Source of the DNA: Prosapia bicincta | Taxonomy: Eukaryota > Arthropoda > Insecta > Hemiptera > Cercopidae | Direction of reading: 5' to 3' | DNA: 64,000 nucleotides | Assembly (NCBI GenBank): GCA_036971475.1 | Contig: JBAIZL010000010.1 | Location: 3,922,469-3,986,468, forward strand | In this document: in pieces, positions 35,275 to 46,502 of the stretch | How the letters are laid out: every line of letters starts with the position of its first letter | Position numbering within the stretch: the first letter of the stretch is position 1 | The notes under the pieces: model-generated | What the model saw: only the letters and a program-made list of their open reading frames with translations | What the model was told of the DNA's origin: nothing | Database searches by the model: none | Translations under genes and position numbers: made by a program

Positions 35275-35461
35275 TATATAAAGAATTAATAGTGAACAAA
35301 TGTAATATACCAAATCGCATCCTGCATACCTTGGGACCCAGGAATGATACCAAGTTACTGGCTTACCTCCCATTTACCCACAAAACAATAGACCTTTCTA
35401 GGCTTTCAAGCTATTCCCCACTTAGTTGGTCAGGCGCTCAGTGCCTTGTGAATATTTTTGG
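35275..35461 (+). CDS. Possible exon of an unidentified plus-strand gene
   Basis: An open stretch encodes NIPNRILHTLGPRNDTKLLA followed by a segment with HKTIDLSRLSSYSPLSWSGA. It ends at a strong GTAAGT donor (35462-35467). The mixed, non-repetitive composition is unlike the surrounding AT-rich junk. The acceptor is uncertain (an AATAG near 35290 is possible) and no partner exon was found, so the start given is approximate. Protein not recognised. Confidence 0.3.
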
Positions 35462-36049
35462 GTAAGTGAATATTGCTTGATGTAATAAATATATACAAGT
35501 TATAGTAAGTTATAGTCCAATTTGAAAGTATTGATTTGTGTAGAGTGCTTTGATTTTATAAATAAAAATGAGTGAATATTCAAAGAAATATAAAATTGTA
35601 AATTAAAATAGAAGTTAATGAAACACAAAGAAACCTAAAATAATGACTATTTAATTACTAATGAGAAGCTTCAATATTTGGGGTGCATGAAGATTGTAAC
35701 CTTTACAAAGGAGTACAATTTTAAACCTTGAAAAGTATGCAATATATAATCAGCAGCCTTGTTAAAAGTCATGTTATCCAGATAGCAAAGCCTTTTGAAA
35801 ATATAAAACTACTTGAAGAATGCCTACTTTCCAACCAAACTCTTCAGAGAAGGGTAACTGACATAGAGGAATAAGTGCTAAGATCACCACATAGATTGGT
35901 TAATGAAACTGATTGGCTAATGAATACAGTAAATGCCTGTTACTCTGGTATCTTATAGTCTGCCACTTTCAATATTCCAGCATCTCATGAATTAGGATAG
36001 ACAAATAAAAGCTTGCGGTCAGCACAGTTAGGACCCAATCAACAATGAT
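35462..36049. other. No feature recognised
   Basis: AT-rich sequence following the possible donor site. Confidence 0.35.
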
Positions 36050-36150
36050 GAGTGTCTACCATTTCATGTAATTTCACTTACACTTTTTAAAAAAGTGTAA
36101 GTGATTACTAGTAGCTTACGCGAAGATGGAATCAACAAATCTAATTTCAG
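36050..36150. repeat. Solo end of a family C terminal repeat
   Basis: Contains CACTTACACTTTTT/AAAAAGTGTAAGTG as a small hairpin followed by GATTACTAGTAGCTTACGCG and a GATGGAATCAACAAAT segment. That outer end is also seen beside the family C repeats near 33485 and 44350. No ribozyme core is left here. Confidence 0.55.
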
Positions 36151-36467
36151 TTAATGTCTAGAGCTTCTACCATATAGCTATGTATTGGTTATGATGTTTT
36201 TATTGCAAATAATTTTTTTCTGAAGATAATTATGTGCAAAAATTAAAATTAACACTTAGTTGTAAGTCTTGTATTAAAAACTATATTTTTTTATATTTTT
36301 CAGTTCTAGAAAAATATGCAGAAGTCTGATGGCAATTTTACATTATTGACGGCACTTCATCACTTTATTTATATACTTGAACAACTTTTATTTATATTAA
36401 TTACTTTTACATTAGTTTATGACTATCCAAACTTAAATTTATTTTGTAAATTTGTAAACACTTACTG

Positions 36468-36513
36468 AGACAGAACGTTTTTGATTGCTCCATGGCGATC
36501 TTCATCAGTGTCT
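36468..36513 (-). ncRNA. Hammerhead-like ribozyme, family I (G12 replaced by A)
   Basis: Minus strand: AGACA, CUGAUGA, A, stem II GAUCGC-CAUGGA-GCAAUC (one mismatch), AAA where GAA is expected, palindrome AACGUU, C17, UGUCU closing stem I perfectly. Only G12 is off consensus. Confidence 0.6.
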
Positions 36514-37473
36514 AAATTTTCCGCTTGGAGTTGTAGTTAGTTTAAGCGGTGACTGTGTTAAAGGCAGGTTTTTGATAGTGTGAAGGAGTATGTGTGATTT
36601 TTAGTGGGTTTTGTTTGTTTAATATGTTTGTATTTTGTGTTTTAGTGTGTTTGTAAATTTTGAATTGTTCTAGTGTGTTGGGATGTGATCCTTTTTTGTA
36701 GATGTGTAAGATTTCTAGGTTATAGTTAATGTCTGTGTATTTTTATCCTGGTTTTTTAGGTGATTGGCGAATGTTGACTCTATAGTCTGTTTGGGTGATT
36801 TTGTGTGTTCCTCGACTCTTTGTTGGAAGCTGCAACCTATTTGCCCAATGTAGAATTTGTTGCAGTTTGTACAGTTTAATTTGTATATGCCTGGTGCTTG
36901 TAGTTTATCTTTGTTATTGTTGTTGTGTTGTATTTTGTTTTGTAGTTTGTTAGTAGTTTTATATGCTATTTTGTATCCTGCTTTTTGAAGTTTGTAGCCT
37001 ATTTTATTTGATGTTCTGTTTATCTATGGTATTGTGATATTGTATTTGTTTTCCCTCCCTATAGTGTTGATTTTAGTGTTTTTTTGTATATTGTGCCATA
37101 GTTTGTCTATAATTGTGGCATTTTATCCATTTGTGTATGCTAAATATTTAATGGTGTCTAGTTCTTTGTTTTTGTTTTCTGTGGTCATTGGTACTTCTTT
37201 GAAAAAAAAACACTAACTCAACATTCGCCAATCACCTAAAAGAAATAGGACACAAATACACAGACATTAACCATAACCTAGAAATCTTACATATCAACAA
37301 AAAAGGACCACATCTCAGCACACTAGAACAATACAAAATTTACAAACATACAAAATACAAACATATTAAATGAACAAACCCAATACAAACCACACAAACT
37401 CTTTGAAACTATCAAAATCTTACCTTTTAAACCGTCACTGCTTAACCTAACATTAACTCCAAGCAGAAAATTT

Positions 37474-37517
37474 AGACACTGTTAAGATCGCCACGGAGTG
37501 ATCAAAAACGTTCTCTC
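37474..37517 (+). ncRNA. Degenerate hammerhead-like copy, family I
   Basis: Same element in the opposite orientation. Stem II is GAUCGC-CACGGA-GUGAUC, but the core reads CUGUUAA and the closing stem I strand has lost two bases. Not expected to fold as a ribozyme. Confidence 0.45.
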
Positions 37518-37877
37518 AGTATATTTTACCAATTTACAAAATATATTAAAGTTTGTACAGTCATAAACTAATGTAAAAGTGATTAATTAAGTTTTGCCGA
37601 ATGTAATGGACTACAAAATTCAAGAGTTTTATTTATACTTTGTAGAAACAAATGATGGTACAATAGATACTCTTAGGAAAAATAGAGAAATATTTATGAT
37701 TTAGAAACAAATGATGATTATACATCTTGGAACAAAGATGTTCTATTTGATAAAAGCCATGTTTATTATACTATTGTTTGAAGCGTTAAAAAATACTCAT
37801 GATAATAAAACACATTAGCAATTAATTATGACTGTATTATTATTGGTTGAAAGGTATTATATTATAAAAAAACCACT

Positions 37878-37883
37878 TTATTC
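37878..37883 (-). promoter_or_regulatory. Polyadenylation signal AATAAA for the dsRNA-binding protein gene
   Basis: AATAAA on the minus strand about 70 bases beyond the stop codon of the dsRBD gene, a usual distance. Confidence 0.5.
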
Positions 37884-37950
37884 TAATGAGCTTCCTTTTT
37901 TCAAATTAAATAATCTTAAAAGTGTGATTTGAAACACTATAAAAACAAAC

Positions 37951-39549
37951 TTAATTTCTTTTAAAGGATAGTGCCTGCACATAGTAAAATACAAGTGCCT
38001 GAGTTGAAGCTGAGCGAATGGCTTCATGAAAAGTGCTGCCTCTTCCAAAAAATACACTGGGAGGAGAGTTATGAATGGTTAATGTTATAACCTGCTTCCT
38101 TTTTTTTATCATTTTGGCTATACCATTTGACAGAAGTTTTATTCCATTTTTAAATTGTTCCTGGTTTTCCACATTTTCTGTTTCATTATTACCAGATGCA
38201 TCATTACCAGATGCTTCATTTCCAGATGCTTCATTACCAGATGCATCATTACCAGATGCTACATTACCAGATGCTTCATTACCAGATGCATCATTACCAG
38301 ATGCATCATTACCAGATGCTACATTACCAGATGCTTCATTACCAGATGCATCATTACCAGATGCTTCATTTCCAGATGCTTCATTACCAGATGCTTCATT
38401 ACCAGATGCTTCATTACCAGATGCTTCATTACCAGATGCTTCATTACCAGATGCTACATTACCAGATGCATCATTACCAGATGCTACATTACCAGATGCT
38501 TCATTACCAGATGCATCATTACCAGATGCTTCATTACCATATGTTTCATTGCCAGATTCATCATTCAACAAATCTGGAGCATCTTCAACATTGTCATTAT
38601 TTTCATCAAATCTATCATTTTCATCTTCTTCATTCTCATCACCACCCAAACAGGACAGATTTGCTAATTCTCTTTCAATCTGTTCTGGCGTTGTGCAGGG
38701 AGTTTCATCAAATGGTAGGAATGTGTAGCGAACGCCTAGTTCTGACAGGATTTCTTTCAAAAACAAATGAGGAGCTGAATGATTATGGATCCATACCATG
38801 TCTCTTACTATAAGATTTCTCAAGATGGGTATTAGCTTTCCATCATCAGTCCTTGGTAATACGTTATATAGTAGATAAGGAAGTCCCAAGTTCAACTCAT
38901 TTCTTCGAACTCCTTCAAGCATCAGTGAAGAAAAAGTACCTTCAGGCTCATCATTATCTGAATCAGGAGGTTTCTCTGAAACCTGAGTCATTAGATCTCC
39001 AAAAATATCTGACAATCTCTTTATCATTTGTTGGGCGACCAAATGTTTGGCCTGTTTCTTTGTGCGGGCACTGGCGGTTTCAACACAAGTAGATGTTTCA
39101 CAGCTGTATGTAAAAACTCGAGCATGGGGTGGTCCTTCTTCGTACACTACTAAATACTGAGGTGGAGGAAGATTATTGACCATGCATAAGTTATTCAATT
39201 GTCCAACCAGATTCTCTTTAACAGCACCAGAGTAAGGCGACTCAACATCAATATCTTCTGCTGTATCTACAGCTTGGGCAGAGGCAGTCAAAGCTTTGTT
39301 AGTATGCAACTTCTTTAAAATTGACCTTGCCGCATCATGCTTGGCCTCCTTCTTCGACTTGCCATTTCCAATTGCTACAAAGGTTCCAGCTAATAATTTA
39401 TACTTAAACTGAGGCTCATGGGTGCCAACTCCGTTGTGAATTAGTTCATATTGTGGCACAAGATTATTTCTTAATAAAAGCTCTTGAAGAACAGATACTG
39501 GTGTCTTACTGCCAGTACTGAATCCATTGGGTGGAGAATAAGTAGCCAT
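37951..39549 (-). CDS. R2D2/Loquacious-type dsRNA-binding protein, 532 aa, third dsRBD split by a minisatellite
   Basis: Cytoplasmic partner of Dicer in small-RNA loading. The start is ATG 39549 (MATYSPPNGF); the open frame extends nine codons upstream but without an ATG. dsRBD1 is about residues 15-82 (TPVSVLQELL, YELIHNGVGTHEP, GNGKSKKEAKHDAA). dsRBD2 is about 113-180 (NNLCMVNNLPPPQY, EEGPPHARVF, KKQAKHLVAQ). The first half of a third, Dicer-binding type domain (LFLKEILSELGVRYTF) lies near 262-277. Its second half (KQVITLTIHNSPPSVFFGRG and the following helix) is near 480-525. Between them are an acidic linker and the SGNEA repeats (about 332-456). No intron interrupts the frame. Sequence favours R2D2 over Loquacious, but not decisively; the family is certain. 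Confidence 0.85.
   Translation of the reverse strand: MATYSPPNGFSTGSKTPVSVLQELLLRNNLVPQYELIHNGVGTHEPQFKYKLLAGTFVAIGNGKSKKEAKHDAARSILKKLHTNKALTASAQAVDTAEDIDVESPYSGAVKENLVGQLNNLCMVNNLPPPQYLVVYEEGPPHARVFTYSCETSTCVETASARTKKQAKHLVAQQMIKRLSDIFGDLMTQVSEKPPDSDNDEPEGTFSSLMLEGVRRNELNLGLPYLLYNVLPRTDDGKLIPILRNLIVRDMVWIHNHSAPHLFLKEILSELGVRYTFLPFDETPCTTPEQIERELANLSCLGGDENEEDENDRFDENNDNVEDAPDLLNDESGNETYGNEASGNDASGNEASGNVASGNDASGNVASGNEASGNEASGNEASGNEASGNEASGNEASGNDASGNEASGNVASGNDASGNDASGNEASGNVASGNDASGNEASGNEASGNDASGNNETENVENQEQFKNGIKLLSNGIAKMIKKRKQVITLTIHNSPPSVFFGRGSTFHEAIRSASTQALVFYYVQALSFKRN
38191..38565 (-). repeat. 15-bp coding minisatellite, 25 units
   Basis: Twenty-five contiguous units of exactly 15 bp (ACCAGATGCTTCATT and variants on the plus strand) encode (A/V)SGN(E/D/V) pentapeptides in the dsRBD gene. 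No unit has an indel. Variation is mostly at the base that gives Glu, Asp or Val. The array is also open in three plus-strand frames, which is only a by-product of its period. Confidence 0.95.
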
Positions 39550-42500
39550 GTAGACAGCAAGCAATATGAACAGCAAGGAAGAAGTACGACAAGTTACCTA
39601 CGGAGTATGAAAGAACAATAATGCCTTTTCCAGTAGTAATATTATTTACAGCAATTCGTTGTTTAATTTTTGAAAAAAATTCAAAGAATTTTTTACAACA
39701 AACTAGCCAGTTTGTTGTTTTTTTATTTTCAGCCTTTAGATAATTATTAAAATTTAGAGTTTCCTTATAAAACATTAAAAATGTGATAAAAAAGCTGTTT
39801 TTTATTAATATTACATGTCTTGCCTGATAACCACTCTGGTAAAAAAAAGTAATAAAACCAGGTTTAGTAGTGGCTTGGAAACTAAATCTTGTTCAATCTT
39901 AAATAAAAAATTTTGTAAACACCAAAAAATATATTTTATAAATTTTATTTCAAAATTTATTAACACATAATCTAAATCATTCATGGTCAATAATTCAGTA
40001 CAATCACTCATAAAAATGCAAGATTAGTTACTGTACTATGACTTGATGGAAACACAAATCGATCAGATGTTAGCTAATAGTTTTTATGTGCACCACAATT
40101 ACTGAATTCAGTATAAATGAGGAGATATTTAATAAATGCTCTCTTGAAGAGTCAGGAAAAGAAGGAACATATTTGTTGTCATTAAAAAAACTGTCAACAG
40201 AGATAAAGGCTTTAGTAAATGTTTAGTTAATATAACAGAACAGAAGAAAGGTATCTACTACCTCATTCATCGGGGAGTATTATTTGGAAAATCTTTGGAG
40301 AAAACTTCTGATTGAAATTATTAACATGTTTAGAAATGGAAATCAAGCCCTTATGCCCAGCACTTTTTCTTAGAAAAAAGGCTGCTATGGAAATTTTCTG
40401 CAGCATAACAAATTCGCACTTGGTCAGTGCATTGTTGAATTCATTGTAAGAATTCTTTCTTACAAGGTTATGTTTATAAAGTGTATTTATGTTTCCAACA
40501 AAACCATTGACATAACTTTTTAAGCAGTATTTAATGTTTTGCAGTTTTTGATATTTTTAAATGTTGTTATGTTTAAGCAACATATCCAGAAAGAAAAAAT
40601 CTAAGTCTAATACCATTTATTCATGTATTACCAATAGTGGTTAAAACTTATGTTAATTCTCACCACACGAACAAAATCTCAGTTTACAAACACGCTCCCT
40701 TTTATCAAGTAATTCTTCATAATTTGTCCTGATTAGGAATTACTATACTAATCAGGCAATGCTAAGTTACTTGATAATTAAGAATTACTGTTATTCCAAA
40801 TTACTATACATTTCTATTAAAATATAGCAACTAAGTATCATTTCATGAGATGTGGTTATTAAAAAACAAAAATTGATCTTTCTCCATATAAACTATAAGA
40901 GATATCAATGATTTAGCCTCCATTTGCATGCAATAAGATGGTGAATGAATCCTGATGTAACATACAAAAAACCTAATTTTTTAAATTTGTATATTGTCCA
41001 TTGTCACCAAGAAATTTTCATAAGTGAAAGTTTACCATTTTCTCACCACCTCTATTTTCCTTTTTACATATGTCATTAAACAACACATTTTAAAGTGCAA
41101 TAATGTATTGGTTTAGGATCTGCTTAGTTATGTATTATTATTAATAGCATAAGCTAAATAGCATTAGCTACTTTCAACATTAGCGTCAAAAAGTTATTAA
41201 TTTTTGTCCATCCGAACCTATCCCAACCGAATACTTTGTTCCTAGATTATTGAATATAAACAGTAGAGCCACATTACAATGGACCTTATTAAACCGACAG
41301 TTTTGAAAATTGATGATGCCATCCATTACCCATGTAGTCAGTGCCACACCACCAGCATATATTGCTTCTGATTTAAGAAGTGGCATTCCCCTAAAAATTA
41401 TGCAAAAAAATTTTAGATAGTGTGTGTATTAATATATAATTCCCCTATCTACAATTCGGGACCTATCCAAACTACTGATTTATCCGGATTTTTTAACTAC
41501 AGCATATTATTGATATTTCAATAACTATAACCTATTTTAATATTTAGAGGATCGTGTAGGTTTAACTTTACCAGGAATGATTACAAAATAAACATCAGAG
41601 AGCCTTATTAATACAAAAAAATTTAGTGAGAGAACATATAATGTGCATACGAATACATAGCACAGAAAGCCAAAAAATATCCCGGTGCAAACTTATTAAG
41701 TGATGTGATCTACCCTTCAATATGGATGTAGGTTTAGGTAATTATTTAGATTTGGGATCTATTTAGATATCTGCTCCCGCAGTGTAATACCTTTAACCAG
41801 GTGACGTTGCACGGTCTCTATTCTTAACTTACATGTATGGATTTGTTTGGTTACACGTTGCATAAAATTACAACCAAATCTATCCTGGCTGGATACTTCA
41901 TAGGTATATTTTAATATAGGTATATAGTAATGTTGTATATGTAGTATGGTACACCGTTGCTACTGCACATCCAAAAAACTATTTCCAAATGAAATTCGAT
42001 AAAAACCCTTCCGTGTCCAGACAACAATTGCTATAGGACATGTTTTTGTGATTTTATACACATTGCATTAAGGGTGCCAAATCCAAATATTAACTCAAGT
42101 TTTTGCGTCTCATCACAAAAAGGAGTTCGTGTTTAATGCTTTCAACGATTTGGTCATATTTAAGTCTTTCAACTATTTATATTGTGCATTAGGAATTACT
42201 TTTGTAAAAAACCAAATCCATCCTAACTGGATATATTGTATCTCTATTTCAGTATATAATTTGATGGTTTCTTTTATACAAAACGTAGTTTTATAAAACG
42301 TTTTTGTGTATTATGAAATGAAATTATATTTGTTTTTTCCTAATTTTAAAAATTTGGAGCACCACACTATATTTTTTTAAATTTAAATTTGCTGAAGAAT
42401 TTCTGAATCGTCAGGTATACTTTTTTATCAAAATCAATTAAATGTAGGACAAAAATAATGACTATACTATTTTATATTTCAACCAATAATGTGCAACATT

Positions 42501-42752
42501 TAAATCACATTATTCGTACTTGGAATGTATTCTTGAATAACATATAAAAAAAATATCCTAGTAACAACACAAATATTTTCACATTTTTTGAAATAGTAAA
42601 CCCATTTATGAAACAGATCTTTTGTTCTACCTTAACTACTGATATTCTTTTACAATTTCAGGATAAAATATGTTTTAGGAATAATGACATATATAACAAA
42701 AACAAACTATATATAGTTTCATTATAGTCCATTAAAGTCTATTTTCGGTAAT
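39550..42752. other. Upstream region of the dsRBD gene; otherwise nothing firm
   Basis: About 3.2 kb of AT-rich sequence. The 5' UTR and promoter of the dsRBD gene should lie in the first part. Single stray units of the foldback-element repeat occur near 41865-41990 and 42210-42270. Confidence 0.4.
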
Positions 42753-43951
42753 TATTAAGAACAGTGACCACCGCTCTGATCAGTGAAATTTTTTTTCCTG
42801 ATCCATTTGACCTTGCTGAACACGAATCTGAAGTTTTTTTTACTGCAAACACATTTTAAAAACTATATATATAACCTAACTTGGTAAAAATATAGTCTTA
42901 ATGACGTTGGTTTTTAAAATTATTTTGTTTTTAAATTACTCGCGTTAATGTGTAGAACACAAATATCAACATTTTTTCCACGAAAAATACGGAGTTACTT
43001 TTTTCACATTTTAAATGTTAGGCTGTAATGGCATGTAGACCTATAGCTACAGCGCACCGTACTACAACTACATTTGGTTGTAATTTTATACAACACATTA
43101 CTATATACCTATATTAAAATATACCTACGAATTATCAAGTCAGGATAAATTTGGTTGTAATTTTATTTAACATTACTATCTATCAATATTAAAGTATACC
43201 TACGAAGTATCCAGTCAGGATAGATTTGGTTATAATTTTGGTAAATATTTAGACTTATTGCTGATGCAGAAAATTATAACCAAATCTATCCTGACTGAAT
43301 ACTTTGTAGATATACTTTAATATATGTAGATAGTAATGTAGAATAAAGTTATAACCAAATCTATCCTGATTTATACTTCATAGGTATATTTTAATGTAGG
43401 TATATAGTAATATCGTATAAAACTATAACCAAATCTATCCTGGCTGAATACTTCGTAGATATATTTTAATATTGGTAGATAGTAAAGTTGAATAAAGTTA
43501 TAATCAAATCTATCCTGACTGGATACTTCATAAGTATATTTTAATGCAGATTTATAGTAATGTTGTATAAAATTATACCAAAAGTTAAAAGATTTTAAGT
43601 TTAGTATTAAAATAAACTGACTTTGACGTAGTGCAGTGCGCTGTAGCTACTACACGGCCGGTTCACACTATACATACTAACATTAAAAATGTGGAAAAAA
43701 ATTAACTTTTCGTATCTTCCGAGGAAAAAAGTTAATATTCGTGTTCTAATGTTAGACATGTCAAATCTATCAGGATACGAAATTTGCTGATTGGTGCGTT
43801 AGGAAGCATTAAAGCCAGGCCAGGTCAGGTTATTTTTTTAAATGTAAGTATGTGTTTACAGTAAAAAAAATAGATTCGTGTTCAGCAAGGTCAAATTGAT
43901 CAGAAAAAAAAAATTTTCGCCGATCGGAGCGGTAGTCGCTGATCTTAATAA
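42753..43951. mobile_element. Foldback-type element with long inverted arms and internal ~80-bp repeats
   Basis: Outer arms of about 300 bp (42753-43075 and 43610-43951) are inverted copies. They share, for example, CTTGCTGAACACGAATCTGA against its reverse complement, and TGTAGAACACAAATATCAAC. Inside are six ~80-bp units built on AACCAAATCTATCCTGACTG and a TATATAGTAATGTTGTATAA segment. Two are in one orientation (43073-43235) and four in the other (43265-43580). No coding frame. Structure resembles foldback elements. Confidence 0.75.
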
Positions 43952-44349
43952 GGTTGAAATGCAGTAGCTCGGCACCATACGATATTTTGGGAAATTGTTC
44001 AACAACACCAAATTGGACGATATCCACAAGAAATTTTTTTTTATGTTTATTATGTAAACTTATATAAAACAACATTAAGAGTTAGGCACCAACTTACCCA
44101 ATAAACTGAAATTACACTTATGATTATCACAAATGAAACAACTAACGTCCCTTCACTTCTTATAAACTGTCCCTGGTTGGTGTTTTTCCTTATTTTGAAA
44201 TACAAACGTACCGAACAACCTACCAATTGGAACTAAATAAAATATTAGGTTAGATTTAATATCCAGTTTTGTATGTAACCAGGATAACAATGATGCAAAG
44301 ATTACACAGTTGAAAAATTACTCACAGTTGAAACTAAATATTAGTATTT

Positions 44350-44500
44350 GTTGATTCCATCTTCGCGTGAGCTACGAGTAATCACTTACAACTTTTTTAA
44401 AAAATGTTTTAACTTGCCTATAGTAGCACTTATTTTTTTTGTTGAGGACGGCCGTTTCGGGAGATGTGTCCCTTTGTCAACTCAGACCGTAACTTGAAAA
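44350..44500 (-). repeat. Solo family C terminal repeat with hammerhead-like fold
   Basis: One end of a family C element: outer sequence TTTGTTGATTCCATCTTCGC, then the hammerhead-like fold on the minus strand (44442-44485). The fold is UGAG, UUGACAA, A, GGGA-CACAUC-UCCC, GAA, ACGGCCGU, C, CUCA. It is the same as the copy at 33572-33615 except in the stem II loop. No element body follows. Confidence 0.65.
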
Positions 44501-46052
44501 TACAAGTAAAATACTTTAGATACGAGAGTAAACGCAAAAACATTTTAATTTATCACTAGGACACAATATTTAGGTGACTAACTCACATTAGTAAATCGAT
44601 ATGTTTTATTATTAAATAATTTAACAACTTATACCAATAATGTAAGTCAATTTTTCAGAAAAATTTTGATATCCTGACGAAGATGGTTCAAAGAGATAGA
44701 AAGCATTTAGTGTAATTTTCAAAACTTGACTTAAATATGGTGTATCGTCTATTAGTTTAATAATAACATAAAGGTTTCAATGATCATTATGTGCAATAAA
44801 ATCCTCCAGAAATAAATATATTCATTACCCACTAAGCCAGGCGTTGTATAAATTGGTTTATACAAAAGTTAAAAGTGTGTTTTCTGGAGCCAATATTGAT
44901 AATTTGCCAAAGTTGGACTCTGTACAATAGGTAATATAAATATAAAAATCTATAGAGTGTCCTAGCACAACGAATAACTTTAACGTCTCAAAAAAAAAAA
45001 AAACTCATCTTATAATGAGTCTTTGATATTATGTTTTTGAATGTTATTTGTAAATTTCACGACTAATTAGTGCTAACGTATATATTCTTATTTTTAATAT
45101 TACTGTAGTATATTTCTTTTGTACAAAGTGAGTTTTTAGTGTCGTAGGTTAGTTAGTTAGTTTTTAGTAGTACAATTGATTTTAACGTGAAGCGTAAAAG
45201 TATTATGTTACATGAAAACGGAAAAATTTCAATAAGTGAAAGTGATTCAGACGGTGAAGAACAGCAAAAAACTGATTTTGTGATAAATATGGGTGCCGGA
45301 AATGAAGATGTGTAAAAAAATTTTGACTGATAAAAAAAAGACGAATCAAAGGTCAAGTTCTAGTAATTTTTGTCATCAATTAAATGGGTTTACATAATAA
45401 TATTGTAACGTATATTGAATAACATATTATTATTAAAATGGAAGGTATAAATTATTAAACATTTCGTTGTACCACAATTTTAACCATAGGGTACTATGTT
45501 AGCAACGTTGAAAATCAAAGAAGTAAACGCGGGAATCATGTTTGGAACAAATAAAAGCCTGGAATTTAGGGTCATATGACCTAAAAACATCAGTATGATC
45601 TCAATCATTTAAAAATACAATGTGAAATATAGGTTTTAATTCAACCAACTTTATTAAATTCAGGCAAAAATTATTTATTTTTGGTTACCTGTATTTCTTT
45701 AATTGTAAAAGCAGTAAAATTTAATTAAAATGATAAATGGTAATAGTCATAAGTATTTAGAACATCAAGTCAACTATATTTCACCAAAAGTGCTGAACAA
45801 ATTAACAGATAGAGGTAATTTAATGTTTAAATATTAAATGTGACTATGGTTTTTTTTTTTTTTATTAAATATAAATTTAGGCTTTGCTAATACTCATTAG
45901 ATTTATTATTAGTATCAGTCGTTTTTCTATGTACATAATAAATGAGATAATTTGAAGGTATCAATTAAAAATACTATCCTAAAAAATCTTAAAATATATT
46001 GACTGTTCTTTAATAATATCTATATATATTATGTGTTATATTATATATTATC
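44501..46052. other. No gene recognised
   Basis: AT-rich, with an A run near 44990 and a short Asp/Ser-rich open frame near 45205-45315 that I cannot support as a gene. Confidence 0.35.
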
Positions 46053-46056
46053 CATA

Positions 46057-46095
<39 letters not shown>
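46053..46095. repeat. (AT)n microsatellite
   Basis: Alternating AT over about 40 bp, directly before a family F relic. Confidence 0.9.
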
Positions 46096-46103
<8 letters not shown>

Positions 46104-46105
46104 TA

Positions 46106-46250
46106 ATTACACTTGAAGACAAAAACGTTTCCTCCAAGTATAAGTTAACAATTTAACAACCTTTAGTTAACAAAAAGTATGGTCGCAAGTAATAGCAAAA
46201 GTGTAATAGACGAATAACAACCAGCTCGTCGTAAACAGCAACAAGATTTC
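46106..46250. repeat. Family F relic, one arm
   Basis: Matches the right half of the 5076-5279 inverted repeat and its outer flank, AACAGCAACAAGATTT. On the minus strand ACUUGGA and UUCAAGU pair around GGAA and a hairpin ACG-UUUU-UGU followed by C: again a hammerhead order with no stem II. Confidence 0.55.
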
Positions 46251-46305
46251 GATATAAAAATTTAAAATATTTCAAAAACAAGAATACTTTTAATGAATAT
46301 ATTTA

Positions 46306-46349
46306 TTCAAAGCTTTTCGCCGATAAAATAGTACCAGCATCTTCAGGAA
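46306..46349 (-). ncRNA. Hammerhead ribozyme, family D, left arm
   Basis: Minus strand: UUC, CUGAAGA, U, stem II GCUGGU-ACUAUUUU-AUCGGC (all six positions pair, two as G-U), GAA, palindrome AAGCUU, U17, GAA closing a short stem I that may extend past a mismatch. All invariant core bases present; cleavage would follow a UU. Confidence 0.6.
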
Positions 46350-46458
46350 AATAATTATCTAATAAAATATTTTTACAAAATTAAATCATATATGCTACAA
46401 ATCATATGTGTAGCACATATGATTTAATTTTGTAAAAATATTTTATTAGATAATTATT

Positions 46459-46502
46459 TTCCTGAAGATGCTGGTACTATTTTATCGGCAAAAAGCTTTG
46501 AA
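46459..46502 (+). ncRNA. Hammerhead-like ribozyme, family D, right arm (G12 to A)
   Basis: The same fold as the left arm on the other strand, except that GAA reads AAA. G12 is thus lost in this arm and kept in the other. Confidence 0.5.

Larger units (their letters stand above)
36410..37560 (-). mobile_element. Penelope-like element remnant, family I, two inverted pieces
   Basis: From 36530 to about 37200 the minus strand encodes a broken Penelope C-terminus with GIY-YIG motifs (GIYKLNCTNCNKFYIGQ), then QRVEEHTKSPKQ. From about 37205 to 37440 a second piece of the same protein lies on the plus strand (STFANHLKEIGHKY, then LEQYKIYKHTKY). The two outer ends are inverted copies of one terminal repeat, each with a hammerhead-like fold. 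Confidence 0.8.

Noticed and set aside
38075..38813. Three long plus-strand open frames (repeats of SLPDA, CFITR and MLHYQ types)
   Set aside because: They are antisense shadows of the 15-bp coding minisatellite. A period divisible by three with no stop in any frame makes all frames open.
40680..40800. Imperfect inverted repeat around CCTGATTAGGAATTACTATA
   Set aside because: Arms are short and interrupted; no relation to the ribozyme families and no second copy seen.
41330..41390. Possible 61-bp minus-strand exon (MPLLKSEAIYAGGVALTTW) with AG and GT ends
   Set aside because: Too short and without any partner exon or recognised family; splice-like ends of this quality occur by chance in AT-rich DNA.
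44655..44705. CCUGACGAAGAUGGUUC, which contains a hammerhead-like CUGANGA core
   Set aside because: Stem II is weak, the segment after GAA is not self-complementary and no stem I partner is present.
45205..45320. Short acidic open frame (MLHENGKISISESDSDGEE)
   Set aside because: It resembles the start of some transposase proteins, but no continuing frame or element ends could be found.
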